DNA of 42,168 nucleotides from Bacillus sp. ISL-55 (GCF_018613155.1 NZ_JAGGQU010000046.1:1-42168), one strand, 5' to 3'. Counted from the stretch's first letter, positions 24,110 through 34,034 are shown. Program-made: numbers and translations. Notes: a model not told the origin generated them from the letters alone.

Positions 24110-24812
24110 ATGAGGCAGGAATCGCTGAAAAGGTCTCTATAGAAAGATTCTATAAGCCCGATTGAGGTTAAAACCCACGAAAAGGACCTATAGAAAGATT
24201 CTATAAGCCCGAATGAGGTTAAAATTCTCGAAAAGGTCCTATAGAAAAGTTCTATAAGCCCAAAAGAGGTTGAAATCCACGAAAAGGTCCTATAGAAAAG
24301 TTCTATAAGCCCAAAAGAGGTTAAAATTCTCTAAAAGGTCCTATAGAAAAATTCTATAAGCCCAAAAGAGGTTGAAATCCACGAAAAGGTCCTATAGAAA
24401 AGTTCTATAAGCCCAAAGAGGTTAAAATTCTCGAAAAGGACCTATAGAAAAGTTCTATAAGCCCGAATGAGGTAAAAATCCACGAAAAGGTCCTATAGAA
24501 AGAATCTATAAGCCCAAAAGAGGTTAAAACCCACGAAAAGGTCCTATAGAAAAGTTCTATAAGCCCGAATGAGGTGAAAACCCACAGAAAGGTCCTATAG
24601 AAAAGTTCTATAAGCCCGAATGAGGTTAAAACCCACGAAAAGGTCTTATAGAAAGATTCTATAAGACCAAATGAGGTTAAAACCCACGAAAAGGTCCTAT
24701 AGAAAAGTTCTATAAGCCCGAATGAGGTTGAAACCCTCAAAAAGGTCCTATAGAAAAATTCTATAAGCCCGAATGAGGTTGAAACCCTCAGAAACGTTCT
24801 ATAGAAGCACTT
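24110..24812. repeat. Tandem array, 51-bp period, 13 copies, hairpin in each unit
   Basis: The landmark TATAAG recurs at 24151, 24202, 24253, 24304, 24355, 24406, 24456, 24507, 24558, 24609, 24660, 24711 and 24762: eleven intervals of 51 bp and one of 50. Each unit has TATAGAA-n3-TTCTATA, a 7-bp stem with a 3-nt loop, then a spacer with GAGGTTAAAA. Copies differ by substitutions but almost never by length. It fills the gap between the convergent VOC and MFS genes; both ends decay. It accounts for most of the 845 bp without a gene here. Confidence 0.95.
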
Positions 24813-24850
24813 TCTCCTATACACAATCCTGGGTCAAGCTCAAAACAAAT

Positions 24851-26128
24851 CTAAGCAGCTTCCTTCACTGGTTTATTTGCAAGTAATGATGCAGTGATGC
24901 CTAAAATCGGAAGGATGATGGTCATCAGGAGAATTTCCTCATAACCGCCGAAATAATCGTAGGCGAGTCCGAATGGCAATGGCCCTAACGCTGAACCGAG
25001 CACAGTGACGGTCATTGCTGAACCTTTGATACTGCCAAGCGATTTTCGTCCGAAAAAGCTCGGCCAGACGTAGTTTAGTGTTATTCGCTCAAATCCTCCG
25101 CTGATTCCCCAGAATACCCCGAAAGCGATTGCGATGGCGGGTTTGTCAGCTGCCAGCAAAATGAGAATGAAAAGGATCTCCCCTGCGAAAATGCCTGCAA
25201 GCACATACTGCACTTTTACCCGGTCGAGGAGAGGGCCTGCTATCAATGTGACGGGGAAACCAATCAAAGCCATCAAGCTTAATACAAGAGCGGCTATTCC
25301 TGGTGAAATCCCATTCGACTTAAAAATAGATATTAGGTGAAACGTCAGTCCGGTGTTGACGAGAGACGGAATACCCACGCAAAAAAGCAAAAGCCAGTAT
25401 GCGCGTGTTTTGCTCGCTTCCTGGACCGTCCAGTTCACCTCTTCAATAGGCTTGGTGATTCTGTTAGATTCAGTCGTATTATTTATCCAATCAGGCTTGA
25501 TTCCATCAGGATGCTCACCGATGTCCTCAGGCTTGTTCCTGATCAAAAAATAAGCCAATGGCACGAAGACCACGAGAAGCAGGATTCCCCAAAGCATCCA
25601 TGAGAAGCTCCAGCCCCAGTTGGCAACAAGCCAGGCATTCAATGGGGGAAATACAGCAGAGCTGGCAAAGCCGCCGATTGCCATGAAGCTCATCGCTTTT
25701 CCGCGTTTCGTTATGAACCACTGAGGGACCAAGGTATTTGGGATCAACGTCATTGAACCCTGACCGAGAATCCTGATCAGGAAAAAGCCGATGAACAGCA
25801 TCGCTGTGTTAACAACCATACTGTTCCAGAAGCTGGCCAGCGCCAGCCCAATGCCAACAATAACTGACATTTTTCGTTGTCCCCATTTATCAACGAAGCG
25901 ACCGACAAAGAACATGCAAATCCCTGCAGCAAGTGTTGCAAGTGAATAAACCGCCGATACATGCGAACGGCTCCAGCCGAAATCTTTTATGTAAGAGTCT
26001 ATAAAGACAGATACCGAGTATGTTTGCCCTGGACCTGAAAAAAACACGCCAAGACCGGCAATAAATACGATAACCCAGCCGTAATAAAAATTAGTTTTGA
26101 ATGGTGCTGATAGTCCTGATGTCTTCAT
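24851..26128 (-). CDS. MFS transporter, monocarboxylate / oxalate-formate antiporter type
   Basis: The product is 425 residues with twelve helices. The N terminus NFYYGWVIVFIAGLGVFFSGPGQTYSVSVF matches the OFA/MCT branch (Y-G-W at helix 1, then G-P-x-x-T-x-x-x-S-V-F). The MFS loop motif between helices 2 and 3 reads GRFVDKWGQRK. The central cytoplasmic loop has RNKPEDIGEHPDG. Family members move monocarboxylates or exchange dicarboxylates; the substrate cannot be read. GGGAGG lies 8 nt before the ATG. It is monocistronic; no terminator is visible before the 51-bp array. Confidence 0.9.
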   Translation of the reverse strand: MKTSGLSAPFKTNFYYGWVIVFIAGLGVFFSGPGQTYSVSVFIDSYIKDFGWSRSHVSAVYSLATLAAGICMFFVGRFVDKWGQRKMSVIVGIGLALASFWNSMVVNTAMLFIGFFLIRILGQGSMTLIPNTLVPQWFITKRGKAMSFMAIGGFASSAVFPPLNAWLVANWGWSFSWMLWGILLLVVFVPLAYFLIRNKPEDIGEHPDGIKPDWINNTTESNRITKPIEEVNWTVQEASKTRAYWLLLFCVGIPSLVNTGLTFHLISIFKSNGISPGIAALVLSLMALIGFPVTLIAGPLLDRVKVQYVLAGIFAGEILFILILLAADKPAIAIAFGVFWGISGGFERITLNYVWPSFFGRKSLGSIKGSAMTVTVLGSALGPLPFGLAYDYFGGYEEILLMTIILPILGITASLLANKPVKEAA

Positions 26129-26297
26129 GTAAAAACCTCCCAGACCATCATATCAAAATCTAGCATTAAAAAGCTTGCAGGAAGAAAGGGTGGAAATACA
26201 TTTTTACATTTTAAGGTTTTTACCATACATATATGAAAAACAGAGATATCAGTCGATATTTGAAGGAATACCAAATTAATAGCGCTTACAATGGCGG

Positions 26298-26325
26298 TTG
26301 CTCGTTTTTGTAAATGTGTTATGAT
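26298..26325 (+). promoter_or_regulatory. Extended -10 promoter of the SulP transporter gene
   Basis: TTGCTC (26298-26303) and TATGAT (26320-26325) are 16 nt apart, with TGT before the -10. Confidence 0.55.
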
Positions 26326-26395
26326 AAATCCTGTTTTTATCGGACCCGGCTTGCTTGAGAGTAGGAAGCCACCAAAAATATTAAGGGGTGTTTAT

Positions 26396-27868
26396 TTGAA
26401 TACTAGTACAATTAAAGAACAATGGTTTGGCAACGTCAAAGGAGATGTCCTTGCGGGAATCGTCGTTGCGCTTGCTTTGATTCCTGAAGCGATTGCCTTT
26501 TCGATTATTGCTGGCGTTGACCCAATGGTAGGACTTTACGCTTCATTTGCGATTGCTGTGACAATCGCGATTGTCGGCGGCCGTCCTGGCATGATTTCAG
26601 CAGCGACCGGTGCGATGGCGCTTCTGATGGTGACGCTTGTTGCAGACCATGGTTTACAATATTTATTGGCAGCTACGATTTTGACAGGAGTCCTGCAGAT
26701 TCTGTTTGGTGTGTTTAAATTAGCGAGGTTCATGAAGTTCATTCCGCGTTCCGTTATGATTGGCTTCGTAAACGCACTTGCGATTTTGATTTTCATGGCA
26801 CAGCTGGAGCAGTTTGTAGACGCAACATGGGTAATGTATACAATGGTGGCGGGTGCACTTGCGATCATTTATCTTTTGCCGCGTGTTACGAAAGCAGTTC
26901 CGTCACCACTTGTAGCAATTATTGTTATTACATTAGTTGCAATCATGACCAACAGTGGTGTTAAGACGGTTGGTGATATGGGTACACTGACATCTGCATT
27001 GCCGATGTTCCTGATCCCGGATATTCCGCTCAACCTTGAAACACTAAAAATTATTTTCCCATACTCATTGGCTTTGGCTGTTGTCGGCCTGCTTGAATCT
27101 TTGCTGACGGCTCAAATTGTCGATGATATGACTGATTCTAATAGTGATAAAAATAAAGAAAGCCGCGGCCAGGGGATTGCGAACATCGTTGCCGGATTCT
27201 TCGGCGGCATGGCTGGCTGCGCAATGATCGGACAATCCGTTATCAACGTTAAATCTGGCGGCCGAGGAAGATTGTCTGCTTTAGTAGCGGGTGTGTTCCT
27301 GATGTTCCTGATCCTTGTTCTGGGAAATGTCGTTGTACAGATACCAATGGCTGCCCTAGTTGGCGTCATGTTCATGGTGGCAATTGGAACGTTTGACTGG
27401 TCTTCCATTAAAGGAATGGCCAAAACCCCGGTTACAGATTCAATCGTAATGGTTGTCACAACTGTCACAACAGTAGTTACCCATGACCTTTCTAAAGGTG
27501 TATTTGCTGGTATCATCTTAAGTGCAATTTTCTTCGTAGCGAAAATTTCAAAGGTGAAAATCACTTCAACATTTGATGTTGCAGCTGACCGCCGCACATA
27601 TTTTGTAACTGGACAGGTATTCTTCGCATCTGTTACTGACTTAATCGAAGCATTTGATTTAAAAGAAACAGCAAAAGAAGTCGTAATCGACCTGACACAT
27701 GCCCATGTCTGGGATGATTCAGCCGTTGCGGCAATCGATAAGATTGTCATCAAATTGAGGGAGAATGGCACAGTGGTCCGTTTGCACGGATTGAATGCTC
27801 CAAGTTCTCATTTGATTGACAAGCTAGCTGTCCACAAACAGGAAGGCGCAAAGCTCTCCGGACACTAA
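26396..27868 (+). CDS. SulP-family inorganic anion transporter with STAS domain
   Basis: The product is 490 residues. The transmembrane region begins almost at once ([35 protein letters not shown], the SulP signature region) and runs to about 390. A short C-terminal STAS domain follows ([22 protein letters not shown]), where the conserved phosphorylatable Ser of anti-anti-sigma factors corresponds to the DDSA position. SulP proteins carry sulfate, bicarbonate or other anions with sodium or protons. The TTG at 26396 with AAGGGG 7 nt upstream is preferred; an upstream in-frame ATG (26291) overlaps the promoter. The next gene encodes a universal stress protein. Confidence 0.9.
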   Translation: MNTSTIKEQWFGNVKGDVLAGIVVALALIPEAIAFSIIAGVDPMVGLYASFAIAVTIAIVGGRPGMISAATGAMALLMVTLVADHGLQYLLAATILTGVLQILFGVFKLARFMKFIPRSVMIGFVNALAILIFMAQLEQFVDATWVMYTMVAGALAIIYLLPRVTKAVPSPLVAIIVITLVAIMTNSGVKTVGDMGTLTSALPMFLIPDIPLNLETLKIIFPYSLALAVVGLLESLLTAQIVDDMTDSNSDKNKESRGQGIANIVAGFFGGMAGCAMIGQSVINVKSGGRGRLSALVAGVFLMFLILVLGNVVVQIPMAALVGVMFMVAIGTFDWSSIKGMAKTPVTDSIVMVVTTVTTVVTHDLSKGVFAGIILSAIFFVAKISKVKITSTFDVAADRRTYFVTGQVFFASVTDLIEAFDLKETAKEVVIDLTHAHVWDDSAVAAIDKIVIKLRENGTVVRLHGLNAPSSHLIDKLAVHKQEGAKLSGH

Positions 27869-27885
27869 AATGTAATAATTATTTT

Positions 27886-27921
27886 CAGAAAGCGCGTTGA
27901 CGAATCAGCGTGCTTTCTTTA
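27886..27921 (+). terminator. Terminator between SulP and usp genes
   Basis: AGAAAGCGCG and CGTGCTTTCT arms pair with one G-U around a loop of about 12 nt, followed by TTTAT. It is moderate, so some read-through into the stress-protein gene is possible. Confidence 0.7.
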
Positions 27922-27958
27922 TATATTAGATAATGGAAATTAATGTAGGGGGAATAAG

Positions 27959-28378
27959 ATGTTTAATAGAATCTTGTTAGCTTCTGATGGATCTGACCAT
28001 TCAGTGCGCGCGGCAAAAAAAGCAGTAGAATTAGCGAAACTTACCGGTGATAGTGAAATAACAGTAGTTTATGTTGTTGATGGACAGACTTCCAAGGAAG
28101 ACGTCCTTCACAATACAGATCGAACAGTAGTCGAGGAGAAAAGAAAAATCCGCCTCCAGCCGGTAACAAACATGCTTGAAGAAGCAGGCTTGAACTTTAG
28201 GTTTGAGAAATTGCTCGGTGAACCAGGACCGGCAATTGTCGACTATGCCAACAAAAATCAATTTGATGTTGTCGTCCTCGGCAGCAGGGGCTTGAATGGC
28301 CTGCAGGAAATGGTTCTTGGCAGCGTCAGCCACAAAGTCGCAAAGCGTGTAAAAGCACCTGTTCTCATTGTGAAATAA
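27959..28378 (+). CDS. Universal stress protein, ATP-binding UspA family
   Basis: The product is 139 residues, one Usp domain. It begins with FNRILLASDGSDHSVRAAKKAVELA and carries the ATP-binding signature G-2x-G-9x-G-S as GSRGLNGLQEMVLGS (about 112-126), so it is of the nucleotide-binding type. These dimeric cytosolic proteins help survival under stress and sometimes regulate a transporter encoded beside them; a link with the SulP protein upstream is likely but inferred. TAGGGGGAA precedes the ATG. Confidence 0.93.
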   Translation: MFNRILLASDGSDHSVRAAKKAVELAKLTGDSEITVVYVVDGQTSKEDVLHNTDRTVVEEKRKIRLQPVTNMLEEAGLNFRFEKLLGEPGPAIVDYANKNQFDVVVLGSRGLNGLQEMVLGSVSHKVAKRVKAPVLIVK

Positions 28379-28395
28379 GCTAGCTAACTATAATC

Positions 28396-28433
28396 AGCAG
28401 TCAGATCATTTTAATGATCTGACTGCTTTTTTC
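28396..28433 (+). terminator. Terminator of the usp gene
   Basis: AGCAGTCAGATCATT (28396-28410) pairs with AATGATCTGACTGCT (28413-28427), then six T. Confidence 0.92.
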
Positions 28434-28446
28434 GGTTTCTAATCCG

Positions 28447-28581
28447 ATATGGCTTTGAATGGCCTTTTAAAAGCAGTTTCACTCATGCGCAGTTTTGTAA
28501 ATCAGTTCATATGGCAGTTGATTGAATGGCCATTTAAAAACAGCTTCACTCATTCACAGAATTATAAATCAGTTCATATGG
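28447..28581. repeat. Imperfect direct duplication, about 62-67 bp
   Basis: ATATGG recurs at 28447, 28509 and 28576. The first two units share GAATGGCC, TTTAAAA, TTCACTCAT and AAATCAGTTC. The third is only a start. Nothing else is visible in the 420 bp between usp and ddl except an AT-rich stretch with a TGGTAAAAT extended -10 near 28755-28763, probably the ddl promoter. Confidence 0.75.
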
Positions 28582-28799
28582 TAATTTAGGCGCTGAATCT
28601 GGTTGATTGCCTATAAGTGACTTTGAAAGGGAAATTATTCAGCAGATGTAAACTTTTAACTCTCTGACAGGTTTCATGCTGTTAAAACAGGAAATAGTAT
28701 AGCTGGAGAGCAAATATTAAAAATTGATAACAATTCCTTAATTAAAAAATAAAGTGGTAAAATAATAAACGGATTGAATTTCATTGGAGGTCTATTTTT

Positions 28800-29882
28800 A
28801 TGAAGACAAGAATCGGGCTGCTCTACGGCGGCAAATCGGCTGAACATAAAGTATCAATGCAGACAGCTTTGGCTGTGACGAAAGCATTGGATTTTGAAAA
28901 ATTCGAGATTTATCCTATATACATAACGGAGGAGGGAGAATGGGTCAAGGGTCCCGAGCTCAATGCTCCTGCAGAGAATGTAAAAGCACTTGAGTTTTCC
29001 GATAACTCAAACCTGCCGACTCCTTCATTTACACCGGCATTATTCCAGGCGGGCGGTGCAGAATCCGGGCAGACTCTTGATGTCATCTTCCCATTGCTCC
29101 ACGGACCGAACGGGGAGGATGGAACGGTTCAAGGCTTGCTGGAATTGTTGAACCTGCCTTATGTCGGCAATGGTGTTCTTGCTTCTGCTGCAGGCATGGA
29201 TAAGATCATCATGAAAAATGTTTTCGCGCAGGCGGGACTTCCTCAGGTGGACTATGTGTCCGCTCTAAGAAGCGAATGGGAAAAGGATAGTGAAAAAGTA
29301 TACATCCAAGTTGAAGAAAGACTGGGATATCCTTGTTTTGTAAAACCTGCAAACCTTGGGTCCAGCGTAGGGATCAGCAAGGCTTCCAACAAGCAGGAGC
29401 TAGAGGAAGCGTTCAAAGAGGCCTTCCAATTCGACCGTAAAATCATCATTGAACAGGGTGTCGTTGCCCGTGAAATCGAAATCGGCGTACTTGGAAACGA
29501 TGAACCGGAATGCTCCGTCGTTGGTGAAATTGTTCCTAAAAAAGATTTCTATGATTACAAAGCGAAGTATGAAGATGGCGATACAGCGATGATCATCCCT
29601 GCTGAAATCACTGAGCAGCAATATGCTGATTTGAAAGAAATGGCAATCACTGCGTTTAAGGCGCTGGATTGTTCTGGACTTGTCCGGGCAGATTTCTTCC
29701 TGACAAAGGATGGCCAGCTGCTGATCAATGAAGTGAACACAATGCCTGGCTTCACGCCATTCAGCATGTTCCCGCTATTGTGGAAGCATACTGGTGTCGA
29801 ATACCCGCAGCTAATTGAAAAGCTAGTGAATCTTGGAATCGAACGCCACTCTGAAAAGCAGAAGATCAAATTTACATTTTAA
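28800..29882 (+). CDS. ddl: D-alanine--D-alanine ligase
   Basis: The product is 360 residues. It joins two D-Ala molecules with ATP to make the dipeptide that MurF adds to the peptidoglycan precursor. ATP-grasp features are all present: the N-terminal [52 protein letters not shown], and the metal site [23 protein letters not shown] near the active site is typical of enzymes that prefer D-Ala over D-lactate in second position, though Y/F selectivity should be checked. GGAGGT lies 8 nt before the ATG. murF follows in 63 nt, as in B. subtilis. Confidence 0.97.
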   Translation: MKTRIGLLYGGKSAEHKVSMQTALAVTKALDFEKFEIYPIYITEEGEWVKGPELNAPAENVKALEFSDNSNLPTPSFTPALFQAGGAESGQTLDVIFPLLHGPNGEDGTVQGLLELLNLPYVGNGVLASAAGMDKIIMKNVFAQAGLPQVDYVSALRSEWEKDSEKVYIQVEERLGYPCFVKPANLGSSVGISKASNKQELEEAFKEAFQFDRKIIIEQGVVAREIEIGVLGNDEPECSVVGEIVPKKDFYDYKAKYEDGDTAMIIPAEITEQQYADLKEMAITAFKALDCSGLVRADFFLTKDGQLLINEVNTMPGFTPFSMFPLLWKHTGVEYPQLIEKLVNLGIERHSEKQKIKFTF

Positions 29883-29895
29883 CCGATAAATCAAC

Positions 29896-29929
29896 CAGGG
29901 AGACACGGCGGCGGCCGTGTTCTCTTTTC
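29896..29929 (+). terminator. Possible weak terminator or attenuator between ddl and murF
   Basis: GAGACACGGC and GCCGTGTTCTC arms pair with one bulge around a GGCG loop, followed by only TTTT. It may reduce murF transcription or protect the ddl 3' end. Confidence 0.5.
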
Positions 29930-29945
29930 ATGGGAGGAAATAAAA

Positions 29946-31325
29946 ATGATTCAAAAACCATTATCAGAGATCGCCCAAATGGCTGGTGCCTTGAATGATG
30001 TCAGCAAATTTGCTGATGTAATCGTCAAGGGCGTTTCAATCGACACTCGTAAAATAGAAGCAGGAAATCTGTTTGTTCCTTTTAAAGGTGCAAGGACAGA
30101 TGGACATAATTTCGTCGCTGATGTCATTCAGAATGGCGGAGCTTCAGCAGCACTATGGCAAAAAGATGTTCCGAATCCTCCGGAGGATTTGCCGATCATC
30201 GTCGTGGAAGACACCACCATTGCCTTACAGGAGCTGGCAAGAGTCTACCGCAACTCGCTGGATATCAAGGTTGTCGGTATTACAGGCAGCAACGGGAAAA
30301 CGACAACGAAAGATATGACAGCAAATCTGCTGGCGCAAAAATACAAAGTGCAAAAGACCGAAGGGAACTTCAATAACCACCTGGGTCTTCCGCTGACGCT
30401 TCTTCGCCTGAGTGAAGATACAGAGGTTGCCGTGCTTGAAATGGGCATGAGCAGCAAAGGTGAGATTGAATTTTTAACAAAAATGGGCCGGCCAGATGCT
30501 GTGATCATCACGAATATCGGTGAATCTCATCTACTTGACCTCGGTTCAAGGGAAGCGATTGCTGATGCAAAGCTTGAAATCATCGATGGCCTTCAGGAGA
30601 ACGGACGGATCATATTCCATGGAGACGAGCCGCTTTTGCAGGAAAGGCTGAAGGATTATACGGGGAATGGTGAACTAAAAACCTTCGGGGCGAGCCGAGA
30701 AAATGATCTTTATCCGATCAATATTGAGTCGATCGAAAATGGTAACAAATTCAGGACTAACGTTGGTGATGAAACCTTCTATCTGCCGGTACTCGGCAAC
30801 CATAATATCCTGAATGCGCTTGCGGCGATGCTTGCAGCAGAGTTCCTGGGCGTTCCTTTTGCAAAAATGAATGAAGGCTTCGCTAGCTTGAAGCTGACGA
30901 ATATGAGAATGGAGCTCTCCGAAGGCGCTAATGGTGAAAAAATTATCAATGATGCCTACAATGCGAGTCCGACATCCATGAAGGCTGCAATCGACCTTGT
31001 TGCCGGCCTTTCAGGCTACAATCGTAAAATCCTTGTGCTCGGTGACATGCTTGAGCTGGGGCCCCTTGAGGAAGAGTATCACTACAAGCTTGGCGCTTCC
31101 ATCGATGCGGAAAAAATTGATTATGTATTCACCTTTGGGAAGTTGAGCGAAGGCATCACCAAAGGGGCAAAAGAAGTTCTTGGCGACGACAGAGCATTTT
31201 CCTTCCGGGATAAGCAACAGCTGAGCAATGAACTGAAGAAATACGTAACAGATGAAACAATCGTGCTTGTAAAAGGTTCACGTGGCATGGCGCTCGAAGA
31301 AGTCGTCCACGCATTGCAGCAATAA
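29946..31325 (+). CDS. murF: UDP-MurNAc-tripeptide:D-Ala-D-Ala ligase
   Basis: The product is 459 residues. It adds D-Ala-D-Ala to UDP-N-acetylmuramoyl-tripeptide, the last cytoplasmic step for the UDP-linked precursor. Mur-ligase markers: the P-loop GITGSNGKTTTKD (about 114-126), NFNNHLGLPLTLL, the metal/carbamate region EMGMSSKGEIEFLT, NAYNASPTSMKAAI (here DAYNASPTSM) and LGDMLELG. It ends with GSRGMALE. GGGAGG lies 7-8 nt before the ATG. It forms the conserved ddl-murF pair. Confidence 0.97.
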   Translation: MIQKPLSEIAQMAGALNDVSKFADVIVKGVSIDTRKIEAGNLFVPFKGARTDGHNFVADVIQNGGASAALWQKDVPNPPEDLPIIVVEDTTIALQELARVYRNSLDIKVVGITGSNGKTTTKDMTANLLAQKYKVQKTEGNFNNHLGLPLTLLRLSEDTEVAVLEMGMSSKGEIEFLTKMGRPDAVIITNIGESHLLDLGSREAIADAKLEIIDGLQENGRIIFHGDEPLLQERLKDYTGNGELKTFGASRENDLYPINIESIENGNKFRTNVGDETFYLPVLGNHNILNALAAMLAAEFLGVPFAKMNEGFASLKLTNMRMELSEGANGEKIINDAYNASPTSMKAAIDLVAGLSGYNRKILVLGDMLELGPLEEEYHYKLGASIDAEKIDYVFTFGKLSEGITKGAKEVLGDDRAFSFRDKQQLSNELKKYVTDETIVLVKGSRGMALEEVVHALQQ

Positions 31326-31333
31326 AAGTCCGC

Positions 31334-31368
31334 CAACAAGATGTCCTGCAAGCAAGGGCATCTTGTTG
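31334..31368 (+). other. Hairpin after murF without a T tract
   Basis: CAACAAGATG (31334-31343) pairs with CATCTTGTTG (31359-31368), with CCT/AGG inside. No T run follows, so it is more likely an RNA-stability hairpin than a full terminator. Confidence 0.5.
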
Positions 31369-31472
31369 CAATTAACGATATTATGACAAAAGGCATGATC
31401 AAGGAATTTCCGGGTTAAATGTTCTAAAATGGGGAAAGATTAAATACGAGAAAAACTAATGGGTGATGGGTT

Positions 31473-32183
31473 ATGATAGGTTGTCTGCTAATACATGGTT
31501 TTACCGGGTCGCCGTTCGAAGTGGAACCACTTGCCCAGTCGCTGAAAGAAAGAACCGATTGGAAAATAGTTGTTCCTACCCTTCCTGGCCATGGCGATGA
31601 GCTCAGATTGAAGGGAATCAAGCATGATGAGTGGCTTAACCATGCCGAAAACGAGCTGAAGGCGTTATTGAAAGAGTGTGACACCGTGTATGTTGTCGGA
31701 TTTTCGATGGGCGGGCTGATTGCCAGCTATCTCGCCTCGAATTATCGGGTTGACAAGCTTGTCCTTCTCAGTGCGGCTGCTTACTATGTGAATCCGAAAC
31801 AGCTTGCTTCTGACATCAAGGAAATGATGAGGGACACGTTAAAAGGGAATCTTAAAGAAAACGAGTTATTCAGGCGTTATACACGGAAAATCAAAGAAAC
31901 ACCCATGACCGCTACCTTGCAGTTTCGCAGGCTTGTGAGCAAAATCAAGCCTATTCTCAACGATGTGAAGGTGCCTACATTGATCGCGCAAGGCGAGAGT
32001 GACGGCATCGTCCCCCCGAAAAGCGCCCATTACTTATATGAAAATATTGGCGCTGAAGAAAAACGGCTGATTTTTTATAAGAACTCCAAACATCTGATCT
32101 GTCACTGTGATGAAAAAGAACACTTATTTGACGAGGTATATGATTTTTTGACCTCTAAACCGAGAGAAGAAATCAGAAGCTGA
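31473..32183 (+). CDS. Alpha/beta hydrolase, carboxylesterase type
   Basis: The product is 236 residues. The fold starts at once with GCLLIHGFTGSPFEVEPLA (oxyanion HGFTG). The nucleophile is Ser in VGFSMGG, the acid is probably Asp in GESDGIVP and the His is in NSKHLICH, completing the triad. It resembles the cytosolic Est30-type carboxylesterases of bacilli and monoacylglycerol lipases; the natural ester is unknown. It lies between murF and cshA, where B. subtilis has no gene. The binding site before the ATG is weak (GGGTGATGGG). Confidence 0.9.
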   Translation: MIGCLLIHGFTGSPFEVEPLAQSLKERTDWKIVVPTLPGHGDELRLKGIKHDEWLNHAENELKALLKECDTVYVVGFSMGGLIASYLASNYRVDKLVLLSAAAYYVNPKQLASDIKEMMRDTLKGNLKENELFRRYTRKIKETPMTATLQFRRLVSKIKPILNDVKVPTLIAQGESDGIVPPKSAHYLYENIGAEEKRLIFYKNSKHLICHCDEKEHLFDEVYDFLTSKPREEIRS

Positions 32184-32199
32184 AGCAATTCCTCAAAAA

Positions 32200-32228
32200 T
32201 TGCTTTTCCTTCCTAAAGATGGTATCAT
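32200..32228 (+). promoter_or_regulatory. Promoter of a short terminated leader before cshA
   Basis: TTGCTT (32200-32205) and TATCAT (32223-32228) are exactly 17 nt apart, with TGG before the -10. Confidence 0.55.
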
Positions 32229-32234
32229 GAATAT

Positions 32235-32297
32235 TGAGTGTCTAACTGAGAAAATCCTTTAAGCGGACATACTCCCGTGTTGGAGATGTCTTTTTTT
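32235..32297 (+). ncRNA. Candidate terminated leader RNA, about 60 nt
   Basis: From the promoter at 32200-32228, transcription would start near 32235 and meet a terminator at 32266-32297 (GACAT-A-CTCC with GGAGATGTC, then seven T). No frame with a ribosome site fits inside. It could be an attenuator ahead of cshA or a small RNA. Confidence 0.35.
32266..32297 (+). terminator. Intrinsic terminator upstream of cshA
   Basis: GACAT and CTCC (with one bulged A between) pair with GGAGATGTC around a CGTGTT loop. Seven T follow. Confidence 0.8.
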
Positions 32298-32510
32298 GCT
32301 AATATTTCAGGTTCTGTGCTTCAGCGTGTTGTAACTGCTGATTCAGCCCTGCTTAAAACACAAGGTACTAACACCTATTTTGCCGTAAAGGTACAATAAA
32401 CTAACCAGAATCAGAAATGGTTTGGATCCTTAAACAGCCACTTAAAATAAACGAAGTGTCGGTTGTAACCGGTGCGGGATAAATGTAAACATAAAGGAGA
32501 ATGAGCAAAG

Positions 32511-33986
32511 TTGACAATGTTTCAAGACATGGGCATTAGCCCCGCAACATTAAAAGCTGTAAAGAATATGGGTTTTGAGGAAGCAACTCCAATTCAAGCA
32601 GAAACGATTCCAATCAGCCTTGAAAATAAAGACGTGATTGGCCAGGCGCAGACAGGTACTGGTAAGACTGCTGCTTTTGGTATTCCTCTAGTGGAAAAAA
32701 TTAAGAAAGAAAACCATAACATCCAGGGAATCATCATCGCGCCAACTCGTGAATTGGCAATCCAGGTTTCCGAGGAATTATACAAAATCGGTGCTGGCAA
32801 GAGATTGGGCGTTCTTGCAATCTACGGTGGCCAGGATATCAATCGCCAGATCCGTGCATTGAAAAAAGGGCCTCATATCATCGTTGGAACGCCAGGACGA
32901 CTTCTTGACCACATCAACAGAAAGACGATCCGTCTTGATACGGTCGAAACTGTAATCCTTGACGAAGCAGATGAAATGCTGAACATGGGCTTCATCGAAG
33001 ATATCGAAGCAATCCTTGCAAAAATCCCTAGCGAACGCCAGACATTATTGTTCTCGGCAACAATGCCAGGGCCGATCCGCAAGATCGCTGAGCGCTTCAT
33101 GAAGGATCCGGAAGTTGTTCGGGTCAAAGCGAAGGAAATGACAGTTCCTTTGATCGAGCAATACTATGTTGAAGTACAGGAGAAGAACAAGTTCGATGTT
33201 CTTACACGACTTCTTGATATCCAATCTCCAGAATTAGCAATCATCTTCGGACGCACGAAGCGCCGTGTTGATGAGCTTGCTGAAGCCTTGAACCTGCGCG
33301 GCTATACTGCTGAAGGAATCCACGGAGACCTTACGCAGGCGAAGCGTATGTCTGTTTTAAGAAAGTTCAAGGAAGGTTCAATCGACGTTCTAGTTGCAAC
33401 AGACGTGGCAGCTCGTGGACTTGATATTTCCGGTGTAACGCACGTATACAACTTCGACATCCCGCAGGACCCTGAAAGCTATGTACACCGTATCGGTCGT
33501 ACGGGCCGTGCAGGTAAAGAGGGTATGGCGATCACGTTTGTCACACAGAGAGAGACTTCTTACCTTCATGTAGTGGAAAAAACGACAAAACGCCGCATGG
33601 AAAAAATGACTGCTCCAACCTTGGACCAAGCACTTGAAGGTCAGCAAAGAGCAGTTGTTGATAAGATTACACAAACAATCGAGTCAAATAACCTTCAATA
33701 CTACCGCCAGGCTGCAGATGAGCTATTGAAAAATCATGATGCTCAAACAGTCGTTGCTTCTGTATTGAAAATGCTGACTAAAGAACCTGATACAACTCCT
33801 GTTAAGCTTACTGAGGAAAAGCCTCTTCCAAACAGAAACAAAAAGCCTCAAGGAGACCGCAGAAGATACGATAACAGAGGCAGCGATGGACGCAATAAAA
33901 AGCCTTACAAGCCACGCTCTGGAACAAAACGCACAGGTGGCGGCGGCAGAGAAGGCGGCAGCTTCAAATCAAGATCACCACGCTAA
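32511..33986 (+). CDS. cshA: DEAD-box RNA helicase CshA
   Basis: The product is 491 residues. It unwinds RNA duplexes with ATP and in Bacillus joins the RNA degradosome, ribosome assembly and cold growth. Motifs in order: Q motif [17 protein letters not shown], Ia [63 protein letters not shown]. The tail (about 420-491) is basic and Arg/Gly-rich ([16 protein letters not shown]), for RNA binding. TTG at 32511 is chosen because MTMFQDM aligns with the B. subtilis start; AAAGGAG lies 11 nt upstream. The 5' leader of about 115 nt or more is long. Confidence 0.96.
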   Translation: MTMFQDMGISPATLKAVKNMGFEEATPIQAETIPISLENKDVIGQAQTGTGKTAAFGIPLVEKIKKENHNIQGIIIAPTRELAIQVSEELYKIGAGKRLGVLAIYGGQDINRQIRALKKGPHIIVGTPGRLLDHINRKTIRLDTVETVILDEADEMLNMGFIEDIEAILAKIPSERQTLLFSATMPGPIRKIAERFMKDPEVVRVKAKEMTVPLIEQYYVEVQEKNKFDVLTRLLDIQSPELAIIFGRTKRRVDELAEALNLRGYTAEGIHGDLTQAKRMSVLRKFKEGSIDVLVATDVAARGLDISGVTHVYNFDIPQDPESYVHRIGRTGRAGKEGMAITFVTQRETSYLHVVEKTTKRRMEKMTAPTLDQALEGQQRAVVDKITQTIESNNLQYYRQAADELLKNHDAQTVVASVLKMLTKEPDTTPVKLTEEKPLPNRNKKPQGDRRRYDNRGSDGRNKKPYKPRSGTKRTGGGGREGGSFKSRSPR

Positions 33987-33997
33987 AATAAAACACC

Positions 33998-34034
33998 AAA
34001 CCCCCCGTTTTTTAACTAAACCGGGGGTTTTTTA
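33998..34034 (+). terminator. Terminator of cshA
   Basis: AAACCCCC and GGGGGTTT arms, with an A/T-rich loop partly pairing (TTT/AAA). TTTTTT follows the second arm. Confidence 0.85.

Noticed and set aside
24110-24812. CRISPR array
   Set aside because: The whole 51-bp unit repeats, including the would-be spacers, so there are no unique spacers, and no cas genes are nearby. The same holds for the arrays at 1 and 9673.
24405-24824. Minus-strand frame of 139 residues with 17-residue repeats (FYRTFLRVSTSFGLIE)
   Set aside because: It is the 51-bp array read in one frame; a period divisible by three keeps it open. There is no ribosome site or conserved fold, and the single 50-bp interval lies at its end.
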